64,000 nt of DNA. Origin: Parietichytrium sp. I65-24A. Its lineage: Eukaryota; Sar; Bigyra; Thraustochytrida; Thraustochytriidae. Below are positions 30,868-41,766 of this stretch, piece after piece. Both the position numbers and the translations under genes were made by a program. The notes below the pieces were generated by a model that worked only from the letters and a program-made list of their open reading frames with translations, made no database searches and was not told the DNA's origin. Position 1 is the first letter of the stretch. Every line of letters starts with the position of its first letter. The stretch spans positions 1,116,001 to 1,180,000 of the forward strand of contig BLSF01000003.1 in NCBI GenBank assembly GCA_012862575.1. Direction: 5' to 3'.

Positions 30868-31270
30868 CACAAACTAAAAGCCGCGCCGAAAAACTGCGCT
30901 TGGCTGCGTGCGTCGCGCATTGAAGCCCCTCAAGCAAGCCAGTCTCCCGAGCTCAGCTCGTACTCATGTACTACGTTTTCGTTTCTGGCCATTGGATACT
31001 CCGCTCCACGCAAATCATCCCTCCACCACTTCATCAGTGAGAATCGCTCGGTCAGCCATGGCGCAATGAATAAATGAATCAAATTAACCCACGGGACCCA
31101 ACGGGACCGATCGATAAAACAATGAATCCATGAAGCAAACAATCAGTCGCAGTGAACAAAGTTGCACAATCCGAAACCCGGAAAGAACGTTTGCAATAAG
31201 CCAAGTTTCGGACAAAAGCAACCAACCGAAGCCCAACATCCCAATATCCCAATATCCCAGAATCCTTGCG
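30868..31270. other. intergenic, between convergent genes
   Basis: 3' flanks of MGMT and TAF12; a TATCCCAA repeat (three units) near 31238-31262 and a GTACTCATGTAC imperfect palindrome near 30960. No gene. Confidence 0.55.
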
Positions 31271-31777
31271 CTACTGCGCAAGCTTTTGCTTCTTTGCCGG
31301 CGGTTGGGTAGCCAGTGTAAAGTCCTCCTGCAGCGACACGTGCGCCTTCTTCTTGAGCCGCATCCTGTTCGCGTGCTCGTCTGTTGGCTTCCCCGGCGCA
31401 CCCGACTTGACTGCTCCGTGATAGAAACTGGCATCCAACTGGCCAGCCACTGGCGCCGAGCAACCTGCGACGTGCACGCCAAGCACCTTCTCCACGTACA
31501 ATTTGAGGTCCGCCAGCTCGATGTTCTTGGACTCCCGGTGCTGTGCGAGCTTGCACCCAAACCTGGCCGCGCTCTCGATGAACTTGGCAGAGAGCTCCAG
31601 CAACACCTCCTCGACTTCCGTGCTCAAAGACGCTCCTGCATCCATCCGCTGCACGAGGTCGTGGAGCTTGGTCCTAGACGCAGTAATCTCATCGTCGCCG
31701 AAGCCTTGCGCTTTAAGCCGCTTGAAAGCGTCCAGCGGAGCCCGTGGAACGCCGCTATTGTACGGGGAGCTCTGCAT
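31271..31777 (-). CDS. TAF12: TFIID subunit TAF12 (histone-fold)
   Basis: 168 residues from the ATG at 31775-31777; the frame extends 26 codons upstream to a TTG only. Residues about 36-104 are the TAF12 histone fold: TKLHDLVQRMDAGASLSTEV, EEVLLELSAKFIESAARFGC and KLAQHRESKNIELADLKLYVEK, matching the KLQDLV...D..EQL...VEE.LL...DDFI pattern of human and yeast TAF12. TAF12 pairs with TAF4 in TFIID and with ADA1 in SAGA, as an H2B-like partner. The C-terminal 55 residues are basic and end in PPAKKQKLAQ, a likely nuclear localisation signal. The short length without the long Gln-rich N-terminus of animals is normal for protists. A cluster of GTACT palindromes lies about 330 bp upstream. Confidence 0.88.
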   Translation of the reverse strand: MQSSPYNSGVPRAPLDAFKRLKAQGFGDDEITASRTKLHDLVQRMDAGASLSTEVEEVLLELSAKFIESAARFGCKLAQHRESKNIELADLKLYVEKVLGVHVAGCSAPVAGQLDASFYHGAVKSGAPGKPTDEHANRMRLKKKAHVSLQEDFTLATQPPAKKQKLAQ

Positions 31778-32104
31778 CCTCTCCGCGCTTTCAAGGTGCC
31801 AACTGTACCGTGCACCGTCACTCTCAACTGCCAAACGGCCAATGCGATCAATCAAAACGCGGCGAACGACGCGAGAACGTCTAGACTTTCCGCACGCGTA
31901 CTAGTATAAAGCCACTCGCAGACCAAGTCGCCGAGTCGAATGAAGTGACAGTGTTGTTGCCTCGAGCAGCGAGCGGAGTGCAGAGAGCTGGGGCTAGTGT
32001 GGGGCTGTCAATGGCGGCAGCGGGCACGCCGAGATGGGTGCGCGAGGACTGGCAGGAGGGTCCTCGCAGTAAGGTTGCGTGTGTGTCTGTAGGATGGAGA
32101 GAGA

Positions 32105-32129
32105 GTACTCAGTACTCAGTACCGGTACC
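32105..32129. promoter_or_regulatory. overlapping GTACTCAGTAC palindromes upstream of TAF12
   Basis: Three phased GTACT/AGTAC units followed by a GGTACC, about 330 bp upstream of the TAF12 start (minus strand). A further copy, GTACTCAGTAC, is at 32282-32292. Role inferred. Confidence 0.45.
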
Positions 32130-33208
32130 TAAGCGAATCGCTGCAGGTGGAAGAAGTTGTTAATGAAGGAGCTGTTTTGTTTTGGTTTGTTTTGGTTTGC
32201 GTTGTATTCTTTGAAATGTGTATTGCTTTCTGTTTTGGTTTGTGCATTGGTTTGCTTACTTTGCTTTTGCTTTCTTGTATTGTACTCAGTACCTGTCTTT
32301 TTTTTTGGGAAACGTATGGTGTTGTTTCCAGTTTCGTTTTGTGGGATTCATTGACTTGACTTATCATGTCTTATCTTTGGAAGCGAAGTTCGTGCAAGCT
32401 GCGGTCATTTGTTTGGTGGAGCGGGAAATATGGCTCGTCTGACGGGGTACTCAGCACTCGTGCATCGGCGTGCGAGCGTAGGTTAGGGATCGAAGTTTTG
32501 AGGAAGGTGGGATCGGCAAAGTCAAGTGTCTTCGTTGAGTCTATTGAAGGCCGCGGGTGCTCTTGCCATCATTCTGACGCAGTCTTCGGAGATTTGCTCA
32601 GTGTTCTGCTTCCAGGTTCCTTTTATTATGGAAAGAAAATAAGCTTGCAATGTGGGTAGACTATGCCAGAACACTTTGCTTTAAATTCTTCAATTTTGGA
32701 AACCGCCTCAATGATGTCCTCAAAGTCTTTCAGAAACTCGTTCTCTTAAATTTTATGTTCTTGCAATTCATCTCTCATCGAACCTCGCTGGAACTTGACA
32801 AGCCCGCCTCGCTCAGATTCGCACAGGTTCATGTTTCTTTGAACATAAAGCTTGTAGGTACCACATCCAAATCAAATCAAATCAAAGCAAAGCAAAGCAA
32901 ATCAAGAAAGCACGATTTAAGCTTTTTGGCCGCGCGAGGAGTCCGTTCAAGCGTGCCACAACTTCCAGCCAAGCCAAACGATGTAACACAAAGTAGTAAG
33001 CAGGTGCTGACGGCACGAAGATGCTGAATTCTGAATGTTGCAAACATTCCTCCATCTCGTTTTTGATTTATTCACAAGCGGAATTAGCAACACATTCACA
33101 ACGCTCCTCGCCTTTCGAATTCTATGCTATATTTTGCGGAAACGTCATACCTTTAAGTCTCTTGGCGGAGACCTCTTTCACATACCGACTACATGGTTAT
33201 GAGTTTCG

Positions 33209-33227
33209 GTACTGTACTCGAGAGTAC
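33209..33227. promoter_or_regulatory. GGTACTGTACTCGAGAGTAC palindrome-like block
   Basis: Compound member of the GTACT family in gene-free DNA; no gene within several kilobases downstream, so its role is unclear. Confidence 0.35.
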
Positions 33228-34010
33228 GCGCAAAGTGGAGGGGCTCTCGAGGTCCAAGTCTCTTGCCTCGTGATGAATTGGCACATTTTGCGGTGAAAAA
33301 GCCTGGTGACGGAAACTCTTATGCTTTGGAGTAATGTTTCTTGTAGTATCCACTCTCCATTGGACGAGAGAACAGCAAGATTGAGGCAGGATGAGGTCAG
33401 GATGCCGTCGAACGGCTTGGCGTCTCGACAGAAAATGACAGTGTCTAATTTTGCATTTCACGGTTTCTATGACAGTTTCTCTCGATGAGTTTTCATTTCC
33501 TCCATCGATCGATCCATCCATTTAAGTTTAAAAAAAAAAAAAGTATCGCAACGCAACGCAAGGCAATGCAATGCAATGCCAATTCACGGTTTGTCAGCGC
33601 AGAAGGCGCCAGTGCAGCCACAAACGAGGCACAAGACACCCTGGAAGAGCGCTTGGCCTGCTCTCCAACCAAACAGAGCGCGCAGGCACTTGCACGGATT
33701 GCATCCCTCGGCATTTGCACCTCCCTCCATTCACGCGCCGCCTTCCGTCCGGGTCAAGTTATAGACCGAGCAGAGGCACGCTCATCCTCAGCCCGCCGAA
33801 ACACTTCTTTACAGACTCTTGTTCAAAGCATCCATCCACTTTCTCCACCCCACTCCCTCTCCCCATTCGCAAAGGCGTCCTTCCTCCTTCCTCCTGCACG
33901 CCGCAGCCTGTACAGTCTCCCGTCCGAGCCGTCACAACCCGCACGCACTCTTGGCTTTCTTAGGTTCAACAACTTGCCCGTAATCTCGAGCCACCGTGCA
34001 CGTTCCGCGG

Positions 34011-34690
34011 CCACACTCCCTCTGCACATCTCCACGCCCTTGTCCCGTTGCACAAACACAAACCAACACACACAAAACCAACCCAATTCCTCCGCGTCGA
34101 GAGACGTAATGCTGGCAGCAGGCAGGTAGCTTTTCTCCTTGCTCGCCTCCCAATCGTCCGATCGCTCCTTCCGTCTGCAGAGACTCACTGACTGTTCCAG
34201 CAAAGCGGGCCACACTCGGCAATCGCGTACGCCTTCGCCCAGCAGCAAAGGGCAGGAAAACCAACTTGACAGTGAATCCAACGCATCTCCATGTCCTCGC
34301 GCTACACATCCACACATCCACACTCCCACACTCCCTCTGCACATCTCCACGCCCTTTTGTCCCCTTGTCCCGTTGCACAAACACAAAAACCCACACACAG
34401 AAACCCCACACACGCAAAACCAACCCAATCCCTCCGCGTCGAGCGACCGGATGCCGGTAGCAGGCAGCAGGCAACAGGCAACAGGCAGCACTTCTCCTTG
34501 CTTGCCTCCCAATCGTCCGATTGCTCCTTCCGTCTGCAGAGACTGACTGACTGAACTGACTGTTCCAGCAGAGCGGGCCACACTAAGCAACCGCGTACAA
34601 ACGCCTTCGCTGGGCAGCAAAACCCACTTGAATCCAACACAATCTCCATGTCCTCGCGCTACACATCCACACTCCCACATTCCCACATTC
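34011..34690. repeat. two imperfect ~340-bp direct tandem repeats
   Basis: Copy 1 is about 34011-34328 and copy 2 about 34329-34690. Shared blocks in the same order are CACTCCCTCTGCACATCTCC, then CCTCCGCGTCGAG, then CCTCCCAATCGTCCGAT, then CTTCCGTCTGCAGAGACT, then CGGGCCACACT, then TCCATGTCCTCGCGCTACAC. Copies differ by several indels that shift frame, so they are not coding. A faint third copy start lies just upstream, near 33840-33960. Confidence 0.75.
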
Positions 34691-37600
34691 CCACACTCCA
34701 TCCGCGGACACTGATCTTAATCACAACCTCCATCTCTCTCTCTCTCTCTCACTCGATCTCTCTCTTCTCCTTCCCCACACTCCCTCCCCACAGTGCGCCA
34801 CAGTGCGCGGTCTTTCCCGCACTCTAACCCACTCCCAGCACCATTGGCGCGTAATCCCCGCAGCTACACTTCCTCTCCCATCCCCACATCCATCCCCGTC
34901 CCCTCTAGCTCCGCCTACCCGCTGTGCATCGCAGAGGCCCGCGGACCCATCCCGCGAGGAGATGGCGGGAAGGGGAAGGAGACGGAGAAGTCGCCACGCA
35001 CATCCCACATCCCACACCCCACACCTTCACCATCCCCATCCCCCGCAGCAGCGGATGCGCCCACTTGCGGGAGCGAAATAGAGAGCCAGAGAGAAAATGA
35101 GAAAATGAGAGAGCTTCGCGGACGCTTAGTGAGGGGGGACAAGAGATCCACTCTCCACTCTCCACTCTCCACTCTCCACACTGAGCCGCGGCCACACACC
35201 CCACAGTAACCCCACAGTCACCCCTCTTCTCCCTCCCGCATGGCCGAATAAATGATCGAATGGATGGCCGAATACATGACTGGATGCATCGGATGGATCG
35301 GATGGATGCGCGGTCGGCACTGGCCATTGCCCAAAGCCGATGATCATGCGCAACCAAACCCACTCACACACACACACACCCCACTTGCCAGTCCCCCTCA
35401 AGTCGCCAACGGCTCTCTTGTCCCACTCGCGCGTCCCACCTACGCACCTGCGTGGGATCCGCGCGCGCACCCCTCTGTCCCCGTCCTCCATCCTCCATCC
35501 TCCTCCCGATCCCCAATCCTCGATGCATCGCCAAGGGAAGGAAGAGAGCAAGCCTTCGTGTGCGCGACCGACCCAACAAGCTGGGGCCCCTCAAGTAGCC
35601 AACGGATCTATTCCTGAGTGCGGCGCAGCTGCGGGGCGGCGGGAGAAAGTGAGGGGGGTTGGTGGGAGGGCAGGGGTGCGCGGCGCGTACCCTCGGGGTG
35701 CGCGCGGCCGATGAATCGAAAGATGGATGGGACGATGGGCAGTGCGAAAGTGGATCAGCAACAGCAAGGGCTTTGCTTTTTGCTCGGGCGATGTGTGCAC
35801 ACGCGCCTCTGGGTTAGGGTAGGTGAAACGTTCCCGGAACGTTGCGCGGACGGGCGCGCAACCGCGAGGACGCGAGGAGCTAGCCGTCTGCGCGAGAAGA
35901 GAGAGAGAGACAGAGACAGAGAGAGGGAGGGAGAAGACGTTCGCGGTCGCTGACGTTTTTTAATTCTGCGGGCGATGGACTTTTGCGAGGGGCAGATCAC
36001 TTCATCGCGCTGCTTACTTTTCCCCGCGCAGCTTCTCCCTCGGTCCCCGCAGCAGGCGTGAGGGGTGCGCGTACGCCGCGGACACCCTTTTCACCCCGCA
36101 CCACCTCCGTGGGACGCGCGTCCCACTTGGAAACCTAACCCTGGCGGGCAGCCAGCCGGTGCAACTTTTCCTCCTTCTTGCGTCGATTTTTTGTCTTCCC
36201 TTTTTTGGTTATAAGTGCCACCTACTTCCTCCTCCCGCGCCGCCCTCAGAGGCTCCACACGCCCTCACAACCGCCGGGAGGAAGAAGGAGGGGGGATTTG
36301 CCTGTCTGTGAGTCGGGAATTGGAGAGGTGCGAGAGTTTGGCGTTTTCTTTTTCGTGGGAGGAATGAGTGAGTGAATGAATGAATGAATGTTGGTTTATT
36401 TTTTACTTTTTCTTCTCTGTTTCTCTGTTTTTATTCCAAGTTGAAATTTATTTTGAGTTGATTCAGAGTTATGTAGAAAGTAAAACTTATACTGCGGAAG
36501 GTGGGTCTCCTCACATTCCGAATTCTGAATTCTGACGCACGCTCACCGTCAAGTCACCGATGATTGTATGTATGTATGTATACTTCTTTCTTTCGAGAGG
36601 GTCGACAGGGAGGGAGGGAGGGAGGGGTGGGTGGACGGAGAGCAGGCGCCTCACAAGGAAAGAAAACATTCAATCGAACGCCCTGGCCTCTCTGTCGCAC
36701 TTGCTAATTGGCAGTGCACTCGGCTCTCCTCAGTATCTTTCATCCTTTCTCTTTCTCTGAATCAACAGAATTTACAACAGCTTCTTCAGAACCTTTTTAT
36801 TTCTAACGAAAAAGACGTTTTGTGCACTGACAGTGAATGAAGTGAGCGTCCGTTCACTCTGTTTTCATTGATCTGAGCGCGGTCAAATAAAATCAGTTGA
36901 ATTGTAAAGTTTCTCTCTTCAGAACTGCAAAAAAAAACAAAAAAAACGCACAGGTCCCGAGAGAGAAGGATCTTGGTTCAAACATCAAACGTCCGTTACA
37001 CTTCCTGCGCCGTCGGCAACTGCTTTCGCTCCACCCGTGTCGTTCATTATCCAGCAGCAAACAACTGGAAATTGGAATGAAAGAGAGAGAGAAAATAGAG
37101 AAAAGAAACACAAAGAGATGGACTTGGTTTACTCGAATCGCTCGCCACTCCTACGTACGAACGAACCAAACAAAGAAGGAAGGAAGGAAGGAAGGAAGGA
37201 ATCTCACACACGTACGCTCTCTCGCGTTTTCTCACATGTCCTCACAGCAGCGGGCAAAAGCGCGCTAGCCTGGAAGCCGTGGGAGCCGAGGAAACCTGGG
37301 AAGAAGCGGCTAGGGATACTTTGTAAAGTGCGCCACTTGTGGACGTACTTTTCCCCGCCACTCATCACTCATCACTCGTCACCCGCCACTCGTCGCTACT
37401 CGCGCACTCGGAAAAGCTGAATTCTGATTGACAATGAGTGAATTTATTCACTGTGAGTGAATTGAGTGTGTGGCAGGAACGACGGGTTATCGCGGTGGTC
37501 GATTTGGACGGGTGAAATAATCCATCCTCCGCATTCTCAACATCGATGAGAAAGAAGCCCACACTCACTCATTCACTGACTCATTCACTCGTTTACTCAT

Positions 37601-38510
37601 CGCTCCACTAACTCACTCACTCACTCACGCACAGACACGCTGCGATGGAGGAGATCTTTGTTCAAGAGATCAGCGTGAAAAAGTAAATTAAGTGATTAGT
37701 TTGGACACTGAGAACTTGTGTGAAGGAAGATTGCGCGCTGGAAGTCAGGAACAAGTCTAGTCTGGACACGTTTGTTCCCGACAATCGGACTGTGCTCAAT
37801 CGAAATCAATCGGAATGAATTGAAATGAAAATCTAAACTTCAAAATTCAACTGGAATTAACAATTGAGCTCGGTTCGGAAGGTTCAAGGTCCGCCCAGTG
37901 ATATGTTCTACTTCATTCTTCCTTTCGAGCCAGCCCAAAACGGTTGGCCTTTGCAAATTTGTGCAGCACAACTACGGCGTCATCAGGCATTTCCCTAGCA
38001 TAGAAACTCGGCAACGGTCTTTTGCCAAGGTTGGGTTGTGGTGGGAATCCTTCCAACAGAACTTGTGAGGTGGAGGTGATGACTTGAGTTTCGTCAATTG
38101 TCTGTCGCGAACACACGCACAGGTGCGGCTTCCGAGAGTGACAGTCACAGTCATTCTCACTCATCTCTCTCGTCTTGACTGTGAGTGCAAATATGTGTAA
38201 ATTATCTTTGTTCAAAGTTCAAAGAAACAAAACCACATAAATGTACTTCAAGTAGACAGCCCCCCCTTAACAACAGAGCAGGATGCAGGTGCCCTTCTTG
38301 TTTTATATCCCCACTCCTCAGCGTTTTTTATTTATTTTAAACACAAGCAGTTCCAACACAAGCAGTTCCAACTCGAGTGTTCGTGCAGGGTCCACCCTCT
38401 TACCGTGAGGGCCTAATGATGAGCTATAAAGATACATTAATTTCTCCTAGAACCCACAGACTCACTGTCAGGAAGCTTTCCAGAACCTAACAGATGGTCT
38501 AATCAAGTCC

Positions 38511-38531
38511 TAGTACCAGTACTAGAGTACT
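38511..38531. promoter_or_regulatory. compound GTACT palindrome
   Basis: AGTACC, AGTACT and AGTACT half-sites in series; another related block lies at 38674-38691 and another at 39402-39413 (AGTACTCAGTAC). All are in the gene-free block. Confidence 0.35.
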
Positions 38532-41105
38532 GATTTCGGTTCTTCACACTACCTGGCCGGGTTCTCTCCGCGCGGGTTCCTCGACTACGGTGACACGGGT
38601 CCGATCTTTCCCTCTACTGCGCAAAGCATCAGATGGTTTTCATGTGGGGTGAGAAAGGTATTCAGCATCGGTGCTCAGTACTAGGTACTAGTGTTTTATT
38701 GACAGGCGTTTCGAGAAGGACAGCAGCTCGTACGATAAACTAACGCTCGATAGGCAATCGTTAAAAAGCTCTTCGTGTCTTGTATTCATCGCACCGCGAT
38801 TTCGGCGCTTCGTCGATTCCCTTTGTTTGTACAGCGTAACACGCGCAGATAGGGTTAAGTTAGTCTTTATAGCATCGGAGATTGGAGAGTTGCAGAAGAC
38901 CGCCCTCCCACGAAGAACACTCCTCGGTAGCCCATCATATACACTGTTATCTAGTGTAGACCTGGATTCCACTGTACACTCGACTCTCCACGAGAGAGTG
39001 CTACTGGACCAATACTATTAATGTTAATCGTCAGGCACATCTTCAGCACCAGCGCCGGGTCGCAAAGAAGCTCATTAGTGAAACTAATATTGTTTACCAT
39101 AGTTTCAATCGCTCGCGACACTGCAAAATATTGAGAGGGGGATCCCTCCTTCAAGTTTTATCGGACCACGTGTTACGGAAGCAAGCCTATCCGTCGGAGG
39201 TAGTAGTCTGATATAACTGAGAAAAGAATAAAATTTCCCTCTCTGTTTTCGTTGTTACTCCAGCAAAGCAATTTTATACATCTGCAGATGCAGATAGAGG
39301 AGGCGCGAGAAACGCGAAATTGGATCTTCCTTCTCAGCCATTGTGAGTATGGCGAGAAACAAATACTCAACTTACATCTTGAAATCAAAAGCCGTCAAGC
39401 TAGTACTCAGTACATAGTCCTTCCTCTTTAGAGATTGTGGGATCACCTAGACTAGCAGCTGCCAGCAGCTCGAGTAGTAGCGGAAACGAAGCTCGAAACC
39501 ACTTCGCTGTCTCATCTGTGGTGGAGAAATAAAATTTTCAAAGCTTTTGGTGAGATTAAAAAGGGGAACAAGGCTCTCCATCCTCCTCCTCCCATTTCCC
39601 ATTAGAATCTCGTTTTCAAGAGACTCCAGCGAATGGCTGGCTGCGTAGTACGTAGAGGCCCCCAGACGGATGATTTGATTTCTCCGCCCACCAGTGAAGG
39701 AGAAGGGGAAAAATGGTCGTAGAAGTCCGCAACTGCTCACAATCACAGTCGGTACCGATCACAGCACTCTGTAAAAAGTTGTGTTACAAGTAGGTTACTC
39801 CGAGAAGAGATTCCCCGAAAGAGTAAGGCTTTATTATAGAGATCTAATGCCTTTTATCACCTCGAGTTTTTTGGGAGGAGCATTTCTTCAAAAAGTCCCC
39901 CAATTAGTACAGCCTTCCGCAAACATAGCACTCGATTACCACCTGGAAACCTCTTTTTTCCGAATCCCCAGGAGAAGGTATGCTAGCAACAGCATTTTTA
40001 TTATGGCATAGATACTCTTACGGAGGGAAAAAAATCGACCTGGATGCCATTAGAACTTTCTTACCCAGGATCTGAGGGGAAAATTTAGGCCTTCGCTATT
40101 GTTCTTTATTAAGAGCAGTGGGTGGCATGCTGGGAGGAAGGTGGAGGAGCCTCTGGGGGACTATATCTTTCCTATTCTTTCGCGTACAACATGGATTGAC
40201 GGGTCCTTCCTATTTCACTGGCTGAAGCGAGATGGTACTAGTACTGGAGTGGGCATCTTACTTATATGAATATGTACAGTTGCTATCCACTGAGAGGGAG
40301 AGAGAGGGGCGAGCTGAAAAGTAGTGTCTCTCAGAGGGGGAGAGAGAGAGAGTGACAGAGAGAGAGTGAGTTGGAGAGGAAGAAAAGGAGGAGGAGGCGG
40401 AGGACGAGTGCGCGTCTGTGATCAGTGATCTGCGAGAAGAAAACAATAAATAAATAAATTAATTAATTAAACCTGAATGAAATGAAATAATATTCAGGAC
40501 CCATACAGTGGCGTGAGAGGGGGAGTGCGAGAGGGACTACGAGTGCCACAGAGACATCCAGTATCAAACTCCTACCACCCCCAACCTCCAGGAACACTTC
40601 AACCACCGCGCCTCACAATTACAAAAAAAATCGACGAAAAAGAAAAAGAAAAAAGGGACAAAGGGGAAAAAAAAAATTAAAAGAAATCGAAACCCCAAAC
40701 TCGATTTCCCATCGCCCCTCACACGCGCGGTCGGTAAATTTGGAAGGGTCCGCGAGGACTCCCTCTGTACGCGGCCAAGGTCAGCGTACGCGCAGCCACT
40801 CCTAGCTGCGGGGACGCCGCCTGGCGAGCGAGCCCTTGCGCGTGCTGGCAGGTAGCGCGTCGCTCTGCCGACCAGTGGCACTCCCAGCAACGCGCCCTTC
40901 GCTTGCGCGCCCGCGGCGAAACCCGGGGAGAAATATCGGCGCGAATTTAGGAGACTGTGGGGGAGAAGGGCGAAGCAAGCGAGGAAGGAGGAAGGGAGGA
41001 AAGGAAGGAGGGAGAGAGAGAGGGAGCGCAGCTGTGGGGAACGCGCGCGGACGGTGTTGAAAAAGTTGGATTGTGAAGACTTTGCGTAAAGCGGAGACGG
41101 AGGAA

Positions 41106-41165
41106 CGGAACTGGGAACTGGGAATTGGGAATTGGGAATTGGGAATTGGGAATCGGGAATTTGGG
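41106..41165. repeat. GGGAATT heptanucleotide tandem repeat
   Basis: About seven consecutive GGGAATT/GGGAACT units followed by GGGAATCGGGAATTTGGG. Low-complexity; creates a false 'FPIPNSQ' repeat frame on the minus strand. Confidence 0.8.
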
Positions 41166-41766
41166 AAGCGCATATAAGCATATATAGAACAGACGAAAGG
41201 CACGCGCTGGAATTCTAACGGAGAGGAGGAAGAGTTCGTGGAATTACGAAAAGCTTGAACTGATTGGGCGCATTCTCTCGATTGAGATTGTTCGTCGATC
41301 ATCGGCAACGTAAACTGTCTCCCGGGTGGGTTGGGAGACAGCAGCGGGTGTAAGTTCTTCAAGTCGGGTAGCATTCGTGACGACACTGGGGTCCGCTGGT
41401 GCTGGATGGAGACATAGTTCCCAGAAGATATAAACCTTTTCTTGCAAAGTGGAAGACTTTGGTGCTGTTCCTATACCATACCATCTTTATAAAAAAGGGA
41501 GCAGTCCATTCCACGTAAATTAAGTCCCTGGCCATCGTCGACGTATTGCTCGTCACTGCAACAATCTTTAGATTCCAGGAGGAAAAGCGCTGTTATCAGG
41601 ACCCGTGAACTCGAGACAAAAGTGCTCTTGTCGTTGTTGGCTGGAACTCCACGTGTGGAGAACGGATTGTGCCTCTAACCGGGCCGCATTGAGAACTTTA
41701 ACACAATTGCGAATATAAAGAGTGCTGGAGCGAGCGCTTTTGCTATTTGACAACACCTAAGAAAAG

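Larger units (their letters stand above)
31778..41766. other. 10-kb gene-free, repeat-rich block
   Basis: No protein gene could be supported anywhere in this stretch; the longer open frames (for example 33823-34701 minus and 40564-41181 minus) are products of low-complexity or tandemly repeated DNA. Contents: at least six GTACT palindromes, a roughly 340-bp tandem repeat (34011-34690), pyrimidine/purine strand-asymmetric DNA (34000-35500), a GC-rich patch (35600-36150), GAGA runs (35897-35935 and 40290-40380), TGAA, AAGG and ACTC microsatellites (36366, 37174, 37560-37635), a composition-shifted patch (38380-40240) and a GGGAATT repeat (41106-41165). Confidence 0.6.

Noticed and set aside
33823-34701. 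292-codon minus-strand frame with internal repeats
   Set aside because: The repeats are the DNA-level tandem duplication at 34011-34690; codon pattern is that of C-rich low-complexity DNA.
40564-41181. 205-codon minus-strand frame with FPIPNSQ repeats
   Set aside because: Produced by the GGGAATT heptanucleotide repeat; no protein-like domain.
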